64,000 bases of DNA from Zantedeschia hybrid cultivar (Eukaryota; Streptophyta; Magnoliopsida; Alismatales; Araceae), in contig JARZZO010000001.1 in NCBI GenBank assembly GCA_030544215.1, positions 65,773,956 through 65,837,955 on the forward strand. The letters are read 5' to 3'. The translations under genes were made by a program, and so were the position numbers. Shown one piece after another: positions 36,033 through 46,665 of this stretch. The notes beneath the pieces were generated by a model. It saw nothing but the letters and a program-made list of their open reading frames with translations. It was not told the DNA's origin and made no database searches. How positions within the stretch are numbered: the first letter of the stretch is position 1; the number at the start of each line of letters is the position of its first letter.

Positions 36033-36865
36033 CGACAGTATTTGCAGAAAAGATTCGCTGGTGTGCTAACTGAGTCACCAAGGTGTGATGAAGAATCCAT
36101 GCTACGTGAGTGCGTCGGAGTGGCAAGTAGCGGAGAAAATTTGGAAGACTCCGATGAGCGAGACCGCAATGCAGCAGCGAGAACAGTTTCAGATGGAATG
36201 CCAGACGTCCCCAGGGCTCGCAGTCGTGTTTCTTCTGCAATAAGCTCAGTAAGAGCATCATCCAGACTCGGCAGAGGGGATCGATGTAGAAGCTGAGCAC
36301 GAAGTGCCTCGTACTCAGGACGAAGACGCATCAGAAAGTGATAGAGATGCTGTCGATCCCGTTGAAGACTGCAAGAACACGTAGAAATACGACCAGAAAT
36401 ATGCATAGCATCTAATTCTGACCAAATACGTCGAAGACGAGTGAAGAACTCCTGAATTGACTGTTCACCCTGACAAATATTGTCAAGCTCACTACGAAGC
36501 TGATACTCTCGAGCACCACTAGACTGAATATAACGTCTGGCAAGATAAGTCCATTGTGCTCGAGAAGTAGTAAAATCCAAAAGATCCAGACGAATGGAAG
36601 GATCAACCGAACGAAAGATATAACCCATGACAACCTCATCATTATCTTTCCAAATCTGAATAAAAGAAACAGTTGTACCTTTTTCTGCCGATGACTCAAT
36701 TTCAACTGTCGGATACAGAATAGTCCCATCAACATATCCCCATAACTTAGCAGTACGAAGATTAGATCGAACAGTAGCAGCCCATACAGCATAATTATTG
36801 GCATCCTTTAATTGAAGATCCATTTTTGGAATATCCGACGCAGAAATAGAACTTAACAGAGCCAT
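36033..36865 (-). pseudogene. Copia gag (UBN2/retrotransposon gag type)
   Basis: The first ATG (36865-36863) opens MALLSSISASDIPKMDLQLK and continues through a copia-type capsid region (NYAVWAATVRSNL; LRAQLLHRSPLPSLDDALTEL). It ends in the zinc-knuckle start FCKYC near 36,040. Within that knuckle, at about 36,033-36,035, the frame shifts so that the His and last Cys of the CCHC lie in the next frame. A one-base loss explains this. Gag packages the RNA and forms the particle. Reading on in the original frame gives about 50 unrelated residues and a stop at 35,882. Confidence 0.9.
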
Positions 36866-37417
36866 GGCAAACAAAGAAGGTGAACGCTACCTTAAACAAC
36901 GATTGGTGACCGGATCCACAAGGGGGGCTTCGCAGGGGGTGACCGGATCCTCCTCGAACAACCTTGCTGCGTTGGGAGCTGCCTGGGCCCGACAGACGAC
37001 CTGTGCGAGAACCACCCTACCCGGCCAGACCCTGCACCGGGGCTGCTGTGGTTGGGGAAGAAGAGCTGGAACCTGCTGCGGCAGGAGACCTTCTGCTGGC
37101 GGGTGCCTGCTGCGGCGGGGAGCACCGTCTAAGAGCTTCCCGGGACTGGAACCTGCTGCGGCGGGAAGACCTGGCCGCGGGGAGCAACGGCGGGGGCTAT
37201 CACTGGTCGGGAAGCACCGTCTAAGAGCTTGCCGGGACTGGAACCTGCTGCGGCGGGAAGATGCTGCCGCAGGGAGCACCGGCTAAGAGCTGGACTGGGA
37301 ACCTACCGGAACCGCAGCACAGCTGGAAGACCTCCCCGGCAAACGGCAGAGGGGAGGCGGCGGCGGCTCGTGAGGCAGCTGCAAACGATGGCGGCGCGAC
37401 GAAGAAGGCAGGCACAC
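36866..37417 (-). other. Copia leader with internal repeats
   Basis: GC-rich untranslated leader between primer site and gag. About 37,059-37,296 holds three to four diverged copies of a unit containing GGGACTGGAACCTGCTGCGG and GAGCACCGTCTAAGAGCT on the plus strand (near 37,074, 37,142 and 37,235), with a period of about 70-93 bp. Confidence 0.75.
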
Positions 37418-37430
37418 GGCTCTGATACCA
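37418..37430 (-). other. Copia primer-binding site (initiator tRNA-Met)
   Basis: Minus strand TGGTATCAGAGCC immediately inside the 5' LTR, complementary to the 3' end of plant initiator methionine tRNA, the usual copia primer. Confidence 0.95.
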
Positions 37431-37622
37431 TGTTACGAATATTGAATTGAAGGAAGCATTACCTTCTCCATTGTATTGAACATTGATATATACAAGTACA
37501 AGATCCCATAATATGGCAAGAGACCCATAATAGGGCAAGAGGCCAGCATGCTTACCAATATGTACATGCTAAATCTAGAGCATACTAAATCTAAATCTAG
37601 ACCTACTGTATATACATCAACA
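37431..37622 (-). repeat. Copia 5' LTR
   Basis: 192 bp, contains the promoter for the minus-strand element RNA. Differs from the 3' LTR only at 37514. Confidence 0.97.
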
Positions 37623-37627
37623 CATAC

Positions 37628-38660
37628 AAACTTATGCAACCCAGGTTGGATTGTTGGTTCAGGATGTTCTGTACTTTTTTCAGGAGTAATATTTGCTGCA
37701 GCCACATGGTGGCAACTGTCAGATCATGTCCTATACAGTTGTGGTTTTTTATTTTTAACTGTTTAATCAATGATCAGATGATTCCAATGTTAAATTTGGA
37801 TGGCCTTCTTTTTTTTTTTGAAAAAAATGAGACCGAGCTCGGATGGGCATGCACCGAGGCTGTCACTGTGGAGCTGCAGCAAAGCTTACTCTTTTTCCAG
37901 TTGGACTTGGGTTGAAGGAAGATAAGCTTTTGGATCCAGCGAGTACGTGATGCCAGGGAGAAATGAGTAAACACCTTGGGAACAAGATTTCAACGTAGCA
38001 AACGAGTCTAGACTTGCAAGCAGCAAGATATAGCACTTGAGTAATGCTTGCTACACTGGCAGTGATGCAAAAATGTTGACCTAGATTGAGTCTTGTAATT
38101 CCATTAATCCGGAGAGCCTATGGGCACTGTTCTCTCCATTAAATGTATTTTGATGTCATTTGTGTGTCAACGTACGTAGAAGGACTAGATTCTAAAAATA
38201 CAAAAAAAGTACCCATCAAGCTATTTTTTAAGAGCACGAACAATGCTCTGAGAGCCTCATCGTCCTCTCGAGAGTCCGACCGTGCTCTCGAGAGCATGAT
38301 GCTTTGGAAATTTTCTCTACGGTACTTAGATGCTTTCCAGAGCATCGTACTCCAGAGAGTTCGATAGTGCTCTTGAATCGTAGTTTGGCGGATATAGTTT
38401 TTTTATTTTGTCGAATCTGGCCTTTTCTGTACGTTGATGCGTGGATAACATAAGGATGCATTTAATGGAAGAGACAGGCCCCTAAATGAGTTCTTCACAT
38501 GGTAGAATGAGATTGGGGGTTCAATCCTTACGTCAGGAAAGAGAGAGAGAGAGAGAGGTTTTCGATTGGAATGGAGACGGATTAAGCACCAAGTTTTCAA
38601 CAGAAAACGAGGGCTACCAGAAGAAACCTCCTCTCCGCCCACTTAATGCGTGAACAACCA
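37628..38660. other. Intergenic, no gene seen
   Basis: Ordinary intergenic DNA. Around 38,230-38,370 there are several CTCTCGAGAG / GAGAGCAT-type short inverted blocks, probably a decayed foldback repeat. No coding or RNA gene is supported. Confidence 0.4.
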
Positions 38661-38664
38661 CGCA

Positions 38665-38666
<2 letters not shown>

Positions 38667-38718
<52 letters not shown>
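38667..38718. repeat. (GA)n microsatellite
   Basis: About 26 GA units. Open frames reading RERERE or LSLSLS across it are artefacts of the repeat. Confidence 0.95.
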
Positions 38719-38719
<1 letters not shown>

Positions 38720-38720
<1 letters not shown>

Positions 38721-39670
38721 ATCTTATTTATTTCCCTACGAACTGTGCGCGCTTCACAACGCCGCGTGGTGCCTTCGTCAGGCCCTTGCAACCAGCACGA
38801 AGTCATGCCCGAAGCTTCCACCTCCTTACCATAAAGTCGTCGTTTGACAATATCAGAGGACAGAGAACCCAACGTGTGGACGAAGTCAGCAAACTGCATA
38901 GATGGATAGATATATAGATAGATATAGAGACAAGTAGAGAGAGAGAGAGAGGGGGGTTAGAGAGAGAGAAGTTTTTATTATGGAGGGGGCATTGCACCCG
39001 CCACGCCCACGCCCTGTCGCCCGCATTACCACCGTCACCGCCGCCGCGGCTGCCGTAACTTAAAGAAATGTTTCTTCCCACAGGAATAGTGCTACAGGAC
39101 CACATCTTGCCCATCTCTCTCCCTCTCTCTGCCTCTGCGCTCGGAGCAGGCGCCGGGGGAGACGCGCGCTCTCATGAGGACCATGGGGATCGATTAAAAA
39201 AGAAGTACTGATGTGGTATATAGAGATCTATATATGATCGATGATGATGATATCGTTGGCCATGGATTAATGCGAGGAAACGGCCAGTGTAAGTTTGGTT
39301 CCTCCTCCGGGTTTCTTAACGCCAATTTGGAAGAGGTGGTGGTGGAGATGGGAGGAGGAGAGAGAGAGAGAGGAGGGGGGGCAGTGGAGGCCAGCCGTGG
39401 TCGACCCTGCGAAGGGTATATATATGTGTAGCTGTAGCTAAACTATAAGCCGATGGAACGAGCTAGTCCAGAGCTTAATGTCTTCTCAAACGTATGCCTT
39501 CACGTACGGCATTAGTATGCAATATGCATGGCAAATTGTTGTATGTAGAGTTACAGGTTAGTGAGATGTGCTCGGTTATGAAGACAGTAGGTGGGACTGG
39601 GAGCAAATCCTTTGAACCTCTGCAAGATTGAAATGGGTTGGTCATAATTAGGGATGTAAATAAGTCAGAT
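38720..39670. other. Intergenic with a GC-rich patch
   Basis: A GC-rich, GA/CT-rich patch spans about 38,985-39,190 with CCGCC/GCCGCCGCGG runs. It could be an old gene or promoter fragment, but no frame carries recognisable motifs. Confidence 0.35.
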
Positions 39671-39679
39671 TTGGTGCAG

Positions 39680-40014
39680 TGAATCGGCCAACCTTATTTG
39701 TGCTGCATCGTCTGGTGTTTTTAAATTTTTTAAAAAAATTATTCTTTGAATTAGATGGACCTTTGATTCCATATATGACTGTATAATATGATCTATGGTT
39801 AGACGATTTAAAAAAATATTTTTATCTATTTATTTGGACAATATTTTTTTTATTTTTTCAGATCTTTTTAGATCATCCGATCGGAGATTTGGATTGTCCG
39901 ATCGGAGATCAGATTATACAGTCATATAAATTGGGTTGAGACCTGTCTGAAAATTAATAAAAAAATATTTTTTAACATTAAAAATACCAACAACCTGTGT
40001 AACAAGTGATTCTC
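39680..40014. mobile_element. Foldback MITE, family A copy 3 (diverged)
   Basis: The right end, reverse complemented, reads GAGAATCACTTGTTAC, close to the ends of copies 1 and 2 (GRGTAATACTTRYTAC). The arms again carry TTTTTCAGATCTTTTTAGATC opposite a complementary block, and duplicated CCGATCGGAGAT segments. The left edge is not defined. Confidence 0.4.
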
Positions 40015-43000
40015 TTGTTATATTATCCATTGAGAAATTAAGATTATCTGTTAATTGACTTTAAAGCTAATAATAATCACTCAAATAATCAAATTCTCAA
40101 AGTACCATATACATTAGGTTAGAAAAAATTTATACCTCATCTTATGTGCCATGCGTATCCTTTTAGAAAGATAGTCCATATATAAATTAATAATCAATTG
40201 AATAATCAGCTATCATTTGCATTCCTAATTATAACCATCTTTTTCCATATTTGCAAATGATAGTGTCTACAGTACATGTGATTTGAACGCACGATGTCAC
40301 AGCCATTTGATTTAGTGCATTGAAAAAATTATTATTTTAGGGACACAGATGAGACGGTGTGCTGTAGCACTCCCCTCTCTCTCCAGGGCGGTGGGTTGTG
40401 CTACTTCCTTGGTGGTCCAAAAGATGCGGGGAGAGTACAAGGGAAGGTGAGGACAAAATACACAATTTTTTAATTATTTTATTCGTTTATATAACAAAAC
40501 TTTTTAGCATTTTAATTTTTTGGATATCGTTTAAAAATAAAATAAAAATTAGAGCCCCATCAAAGGCCTCTTTATTTTCTACTCTTATTTTAGAGGAAAC
40601 TTGTTTTTCTACCACTTGTAATTGACCCTTAGCTTTTTTTCCTTTCTAAATTCTAACTTTATCACTCTGCCTTTTTATTCATCCCTAGTTACAACATGTT
40701 CATACTTTAAGACCCTAACATTTTAAGATGTTAATATACTAGCGCATTAATGAATTAAATGCTAAAAAATATTACAGTTTAAGTTCTCAACATATTAATA
40801 CTCTAAGGTGTTAACATATGTTAATATCTTAATGTCCTAATACTTTTAGTATGTTAACGCATTAAGCTCGCTTACAAAGACAGGTATCAAATAACCCCAA
40901 TCATAATGTTATCAAACAAAATACACTGACCTAGAGACTAATTTTTTAAAGATCCCTTAATATAATAACCGTATGCAGAGGGCCTCCAAGAGGACGCCAG
41001 GACAGTATGATCACATAATTATAAATTATATATCTATAATTTAAATTATCCTGTTGTGTAAATTGTATGATAATTAAGTATCTCAAGGTCAGTGATCATG
41101 AGAGATAAGTATGCATGACTCTAAATATAAAGAGACGTCCCCATAAATGACAGATGACCCTTGCATAAGCCATAGCTCGGAAAGGTTAATATATATTTTC
41201 AGCATTAATGTACTTGCAGCATTTAAAAAATTTATAGATTTTATACTAAGGGTTCGTTGGGCTAGCGGTAAAACACTTTAAACCATTGAAGTCCCCGTAT
41301 TCTTTTTATTTATGTGAACGTAAAATAATAGAATTTCCTAGATTTTTTTTCCTTTACGATGGCATAAAAATCAGAGATTTAAAATCAGGACCAATTGTTT
41401 TATAAATGAATTATCATTTTTTTGGCTAAAAAATGGCTGTAAAGCCTGTGGTCTTGTGTTGTTGATTTCAAAATTGATAATTTTATGATCAAAAGATTTC
41501 ACTATCTTACAACAATCCAAAAAATCCCTCAATAGTTTTTAGGCATGGGTAAGACAGAAATTGATAGAATAATGCCATTTGCATCCACCCTTGCAATTTT
41601 ATACAACTTATCATATCCATTTCACGTGAGAGAGAGAGAGAGGGGGGGAGAGAGAGAGATATTAATGGAAGGAGGGATGCAAACGGATAAGATTGATCAA
41701 TAAAATTCCGGTATAATGACGGAGATTATGACCCGTTTTATCCAAATGGGTAAACTAATCTGAAAAGTTTAACGATAATTGAGTGAAATCAGGTTAGACA
41801 AATTGACTTGATAACTCATAATGCTTCAAAGTATGATGTAATAATAACAGTGTAACGTCAGCACAACGGTGGTAACACCACATATAACACTTTAAAATGT
41901 TACACTTTGAAGTGCAAAAATGTAAGTACTCTGTGTACGTAATAATGTATGAATGAGCTAAAATATGTTACATTTTAAAGTCTGTACTGAATGAAATGGC
42001 ATATGAAGCTAACACACACACACACAATAGTGGGTGGCTATGGAAAATTCAGGCAATGCTTAAAATTGAACCCTGGTCCCTTATAAATTTGTTTGCATAT
42101 GCAGCCACTGAACCATCCTATCGAAAGAAAAAAAAAAATAGTAGATGACTATGATAGCAGTAAGTTATAACTAGGTGATGCCTGATAGTGGTATTAGCAA
42201 GAAATTGGTGGTGACAATTACGGATGGCTGCATGTTGTCATTAGACACAGGGCATGATAGGTCGAAGCAAAAGGCAACATGTGTGTGCAAAGAGTAATAT
42301 GTTGTAATGATCTAATCAAATCGTTGTGAGGTATTATATGCTTTGGACTAAGTTAACATAATTTTACTTGCGAAAGATTTCTCACAAGTTATAGATTCAA
42401 GCCCTACATATATAACACAATAACTTTTTCCTATTTTTTGATTCGAAAGTAATCCAATTTATTCCTATCCTAGCCTCTAAAGTACTAGTTATAGATTCCA
42501 ATTGCTTATGTATTACAATAGTCTCTTCATCCACATAATCCTTTCTTCCTGCCTTGTTCATGATCAAATTATTATAGGTCCACCAGCTTTTATCTAATTC
42601 ATCTTAGAACTAATCTATACGACAATATGCTTTGATCTCATAGTATGGCAATCTGATTCGACCCTCATGAGTCCTAATTGACAAGAACCAAGCTCATACG
42701 ATTTTATTTGCAAAAAGTACCTCACAAGTCATCGCACTAGCCCAGCATACTTTTGATGTCACGTCCGCATGATTTCGTTCCCAAAAAGAGTCTCATTAGT
42801 TATGGATTCAAGCCTTCCATACATAGCATCTAAGTTGTGTTTGGCACTTTCCATCTTCTCATGTTTCAAATCAGGCAATGGAAAAAGAGGCTGACAAATG
42901 AGATAGAAAAAAAAAAGTAACACTATAACATACCCTACTAGTAAGATGGTTAAGAAGAAATTCCTTAATGATGAATAAACTTGTAGAATAAAACAGATTA

Positions 43001-43900
43001 TAAAAGAACACAATTAAAAAGTTACTCTAATATTCATTATTGAACAATAACTTAAGATCATAACAAGGATATTTCTTTTCTGGGTTGTTGTGGTACCAAA
43101 AATATTAAATATTTACTTATTATTCATATTCTGAGAAGAGAGAAGAGGGAGAGAGAGAGAGGAGGGCACCTCCCCATCCCATGTGCAGATGTGAACCAAC
43201 CCTTGCAACTTTGTTGTAACAAAACCCACTTCAACCTCATTTGCTCGCACGTCCCCCCCTTTCCTCGTCTCTCTCTCTCTAAGATATCCCTGCAACAAGG
43301 CTCATTAAACTACTAACAAGGTTGTATCATGTCTCACCAATGCAGATCACTTAATTATAATTTTAATAACTGAGCTGAAATGAGTGCATTTACTTAAATT
43401 CCAGTTTCTTCTTTATGCGAGTGAACGTTATGATATGCGAATAGATAGGTATCGACTGGGTTTATCTACTCAAGACTAATCGTGATGGATAATTTGGAGA
43501 TGAAATTCTATTTAACTTATTTCATAAATTAAAATATATTTTCGCTCTCATCTATTTTTTTTATGAAGTGATTGATTTATCTCTACACATGACTTTACGA
43601 GGGAACATGATCGCCCCTCCTTATGCTTGTGTATGCCTTAGTCTCTTGGAGGAGGTGATGGAGGACAATTAGAATATATTATCATTTCAAGATCACATGA
43701 CTCATTCACCTTCTTTTTATATGTTTAAGAACGCAGGTCGGGCACGTAAGAAAAATTCTGAGAATCTGTTTCTCATGTGAGCGGAGGCACAAAGTAATAT
43801 ATAAAATAAGGTTTAAAAAATCTCTGAAATAATTTGCATCTTTTGTCTTGTAGTAAGGTGGTGCATTGCACCGTGGCACAGAGGAGCTTGCTACCCCTCT
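40015..43900. other. AT-rich intergenic DNA with decayed repeats
   Basis: No gene is recognised. TTAATAT/GTTAA-type short repeats occur at 40,700-40,860. A tRNA-like segment, CTAGCGGTAAAAC, lies near 41,265, and a reversed tRNA-like segment at about 42,060-42,125 has box B GGTTCAATTTT on the minus strand. GA-rich patches occur at 41,630-41,660 and 43,140-43,165. Confidence 0.4.
42362..42835. repeat. Dispersed repeat with SINE-like box B, two to three partial copies
   Basis: ATTTTACTTGCGAAAGATTT..CTCACAAGTTATAGATTCAAGCC (42362-42408) recurs at 42,770-42,818 as GATTTCGTTCCCAAAAAGAG..CTCATTAGTTATGGATTCAAGCC. A shorter copy lies at 42,699-42,733. GATTCAAGCC resembles a Pol III box B, so this may be a SINE family. 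Confidence 0.4.
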
Positions 43901-43980
43901 CACTGTCCCCCCAAGAATAAATAATTGGAGTGTTAGAAATGCCCATCTGTCGCCATTACACTCGCCGTGCCCCTGTTTCT

Positions 43981-43990
43981 CTTATAAGCC
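43981..43990 (+). promoter_or_regulatory. Probable TATA box of the WRKY gene
   Basis: CTTATAAGCC about 175 bp upstream of the WRKY start codon. It would place the transcript start near 44,015 and the CT repeat inside the 5' UTR. Confidence 0.5.
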
Positions 43991-44040
43991 GGCCGCCCTC
44001 CCCTCCCCCACATCTCCTTCTTTTCTCCTGCTCCACCTCC

Positions 44041-44043
<3 letters not shown>

Positions 44044-44075
<32 letters not shown>
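44044..44075 (+). repeat. (CT)n tract in the WRKY 5' UTR
   Basis: About 15 CT units ending 84 bp before the start codon. Complementary in sequence to the GA tract after the stop codon. Confidence 0.9.
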
Positions 44076-44078
<3 letters not shown>

Positions 44079-44158
44079 CCGGCAAGCCTCTTCCAGCCCA
44101 GACAATTCTTTTGTGGAAAGAAAGAGGAACCCTTGATCCAGATTCCTCCTTCGCCATC

Positions 44159-45506
44159 ATGGAGGCCTCTTTCAGCTGCAAGGACGACGACAGCAATAGC
44201 AGCGGCAGCGGCAGCAGCAGAGGCCAACCCATGGCGGAGCAAGAGGAAGCCGCCAGCGCCCCGCCTGAGTACGCCGCCGTAGCTCCCCCTCCCCCTCTCT
44301 TCGCCCCCACCGTTGTTATGCCCGACAACACCAAGCTCAGCGCCGCCACAGCCTCCACCCGGCCCGCAGCCACCTCCTCCTCGCCATCTCCGAAGAGAAG
44401 GTACGATGCTGCAAGCTTTGTTTCCTCCATGATCCCAACACCACGGACTGGCGCATACCTAACGATCCCACCCCCGCACATGGCTATTTCTTTCTCCTGC
44501 AGCGGCCGGCGGTCCGTCCAGAAGCGCGTGGTGTCCTTTCCGATAGCCGACGCCGACGGATCTCGCGCCAAGGGCTGCGGCGAGGGCGCCCCCCCGTCGG
44601 ATTCCTGGGCCTGGCGCAAGTACGGGCAGAAACCCATCAAGGGCTCCCCCTACCCCAGGTAACAACAACAACCACCCCCCACCCAACTCCAACAGGAGCC
44701 AGGACAAACCTCTCCACTGCCACTATTTCCATCTCCATCTCTCTTCTGGCAGCACCAGCAGCAGCCGCCACACGCACTCTAACCCCGTACCCACTCCGCT
44801 AAGCAAGTACGGCGCCAGCTCCTGCTAACGACCCACTGTGTTGTTGTTGTTGTTCTTCTTCTCCAGGGGCTACTACAGGTGCAGCAGCTCCAAGGGGTGC
44901 CCCGCCCGGAAGCAGGTGGAGCGCAGCCGCGTCGAACCCAACATGCTCGTCGTCACCTACGCCTGCGAGCACAACCACCCTTGGCCGCTCCCCAAGAACA
45001 GCCACCATCACCACAACCAAAACCATCACCACCCCCAGAACCACCAGCAGCAGCCCTCCCCGGCTGCCGCCGTCACCTCTCCCCCTAAACCATCCCCTCC
45101 CAAGCTAGACCCAGACGCCACCGCCCCCCCGGGGCCCCCCCTCACCTCCTGCTCCCCGGCCTCCGCCGACCTGGAGGACAGCCGCTTCGCCGCGGATCTT
45201 CTCGGGGAGCAGCACCACCTGGTGATGATGCCCGACGAGTTCGGCTGGTTCTCCGACGTCTCCGCGTCCTCCCCTCCCCCCGCGGAGGCCTTCCTCGGCA
45301 GCCCCATCATGCCGGCGTCCTTCATGGATGCCGACGACGTGGAGCTCGGCGCCGGGGACGCCGCCGGCGACGAGGAGTCCTCGCTGTTCGCCGGCCTGGG
45401 GGAGCTGCCCGAGTGCGCCGTCGTCTTCCGCCGGGTGCGCATGCAGATGGCGGCGCAGGAGGACCGCCGCGAGGCGGCGGCTCCCTGCTGCGGCACCACC
45501 GGTTAG
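44159..45506 (+). CDS. WRKY transcription factor, group IIe (WRKY65/69-like)
   Basis: Three exons: 44159-44400, 44503-44658 and 44867-45506, 345 codons plus TAG. The second intron splits the Arg codon after SPYP (AG|G), the conserved WRKY-domain intron. Residues 80-95 are a basic RRSVQKRVV stretch. WRKYGQK lies at 118-124 inside DSWAWRKYGQKPIKGSPYPR. The zinc finger is C138-x5-C144-x23-H168-x-H170. PPSDSWAWRKYGQKPIKGSP and VERSRVEPNML point to the WRKY65/69 branch of group IIe. The protein should bind W-box DNA (TTGACC/T) in the nucleus. Downstream are a His/Gln-rich run (SHHHHNQNHHH) and a Pro/Ser and acidic C-terminus suited to activation. Intron 1 is 102 nt, open in frame and free of stops, so its retention would add 34 residues. 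Very high GC in third codon positions is typical of monocots. AATAAA lies at 45588-45593, 82 bp after the stop. Confidence 0.93.
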
Positions 45507-45511
45507 AGAGA

Positions 45512-45547
<36 letters not shown>
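45507..45547 (+). repeat. (GA)n tract in the WRKY 3' UTR
   Basis: GA repeats begin directly at the stop codon, interrupted once by ACAAG. Complementary to the 5' UTR CT tract of the same transcript. Confidence 0.9.
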
Positions 45548-45552
<5 letters not shown>

Positions 45553-46439
45553 AGGGCCGCCGTGGGTGGCGGCGAGATGACGGCAGCAATAAAAGAATGA
45601 AAGTTCACATTCTTTTGTGATCCCAAAGCAAACGCAGGGTGGTGATTGGCTAATCCCTTTGATCAGACGGCTAACAGGTGCGCGTGGATTGCTCGTGTGA
45701 TTAGGACGACGAGATGTACACGGAATCATAGATTTTTACGCCCTCTTTTGCTTATTGCGCACATAAATACAAACACATTTATATTTTTATATGTCCTCTC
45801 GCTTTTGGCGACGGATTCTTTTAATAGGGGAGATTAGTTAGCCCTGTTGTGTTGTTAAAAAAATAATTGTCTTTTGGATAAGTGTATAGTTTGGTTATTG
45901 ATAAATAATAGGGGGGTCGGCGTAGTTTTCCATAGTCGGGGGCAGCGTCGCCTTCTGCTTGTAGTTTGCGTGCGAGGGCGCATCGGGGGAGGTCGCCATC
46001 GTGGGCTTCGCCTCCATCCAACGGCTGGTGATGCTTCTGCGTGGATCTCCTCTTATGCTGGATGAAAAGACCGAAATGGCTCTTGATCAGATGATGCCTA
46101 GATGTCATGTCAAGAGAGATTGGACTGCCTAATGTTTTGTTAACTAAAGATTTAATTTGACATTCAAAAATTAATTTTTTGCATCATCATATATCCAATT
46201 GCTATCAATCAACATGATGTTCTGTTCTAAGATAATAATTCATGCATGCTGTAAGTTCCATTTTTAAGTAACTCATTTGAACTCAATTCGAATCCCACTC
46301 ATTTAATGCGAGTGAGGAAGAAATTTTTGTTAGTTGGGTCCTCAGCCGACAAACTGTTGCAACCCTTGGAAGAGTTAAGTGGAACCTTGTGGACAATTAA
46401 TTGGTGGTGTTTGCTTCTTCAATTGTCTGACAAAATTGA

Positions 46440-46665
46440 TAGAATAATACCATGAAGACACTCTTTTTACCACCTTACTTGTCACACTAACTTGGAGTCA
46501 TTGGATGATTCGATTAGATAATTCTTATTAAAGTTACTTTTGATACAACTTTTGTTATAATTAATACATTTAACGAAAATTCTTTGATCAAATAATCGAA
46601 CAGCTCTTAATAAATATGATAAAGAGAGTGATAAAAAGAGTGACATAATAGCATTTCTCAAAATA
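46440..46665. mobile_element. Palindromic MITE, family B copy 3
   Basis: Inverted ends ATACCATGAAGACACTCTTT and (reverse complement of the right) GCTATTATGTCACTCTTTTT, with central arms TCTTATTAAAGTTACTTTTG and ATTCTTTGATCAAATAATCG. This is the most complete copy of the family also seen at 21.5 and 29.2 kb. Confidence 0.6.

Larger units (their letters stand above)
32373..37622 (-). mobile_element. Complete Ty1/copia LTR retrotransposon
   Basis: A 5,250-bp element on the minus strand. It has 192-bp LTRs (32373-32564 and 37431-37622), each TGTTACGAAT...CATCAACA, differing at a single base (G at 32456, T at 37514). The target duplication is CATAC on both sides (32368-32372 and 37623-37627). The initiator-Met-type primer site and a polypurine tract sit exactly inside the LTRs. 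Internal coding follows the copia order gag, protease, integrase, reverse transcriptase, RNase H. Near-identical LTRs mean recent insertion, but two frame changes in the polyprotein make this copy defective on its own. Confidence 0.97.

Noticed and set aside
32559..37286. Plus-strand and off-frame open frames across the copia element
   Set aside because: They lie opposite or out of frame to gag-pol, have no motifs of their own, and reflect the base composition of the coding strand.
38597..38899. Frames reading LSLSLS or RERERE over GA/CT tracts (also 27.8, 29.5 and 44.0 kb)
   Set aside because: Pure translations of dinucleotide repeats, not genes.
43933..45729. Minus-strand open frames over the WRKY gene (up to 235 codons)
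   Set aside because: High-GC coding DNA leaves few stops on the complement. The products are low-complexity and cross the introns of the real gene.
46278..46290. tRNA gene from AATTCGAATCCC
   Set aside because: No box A or cloverleaf around it.
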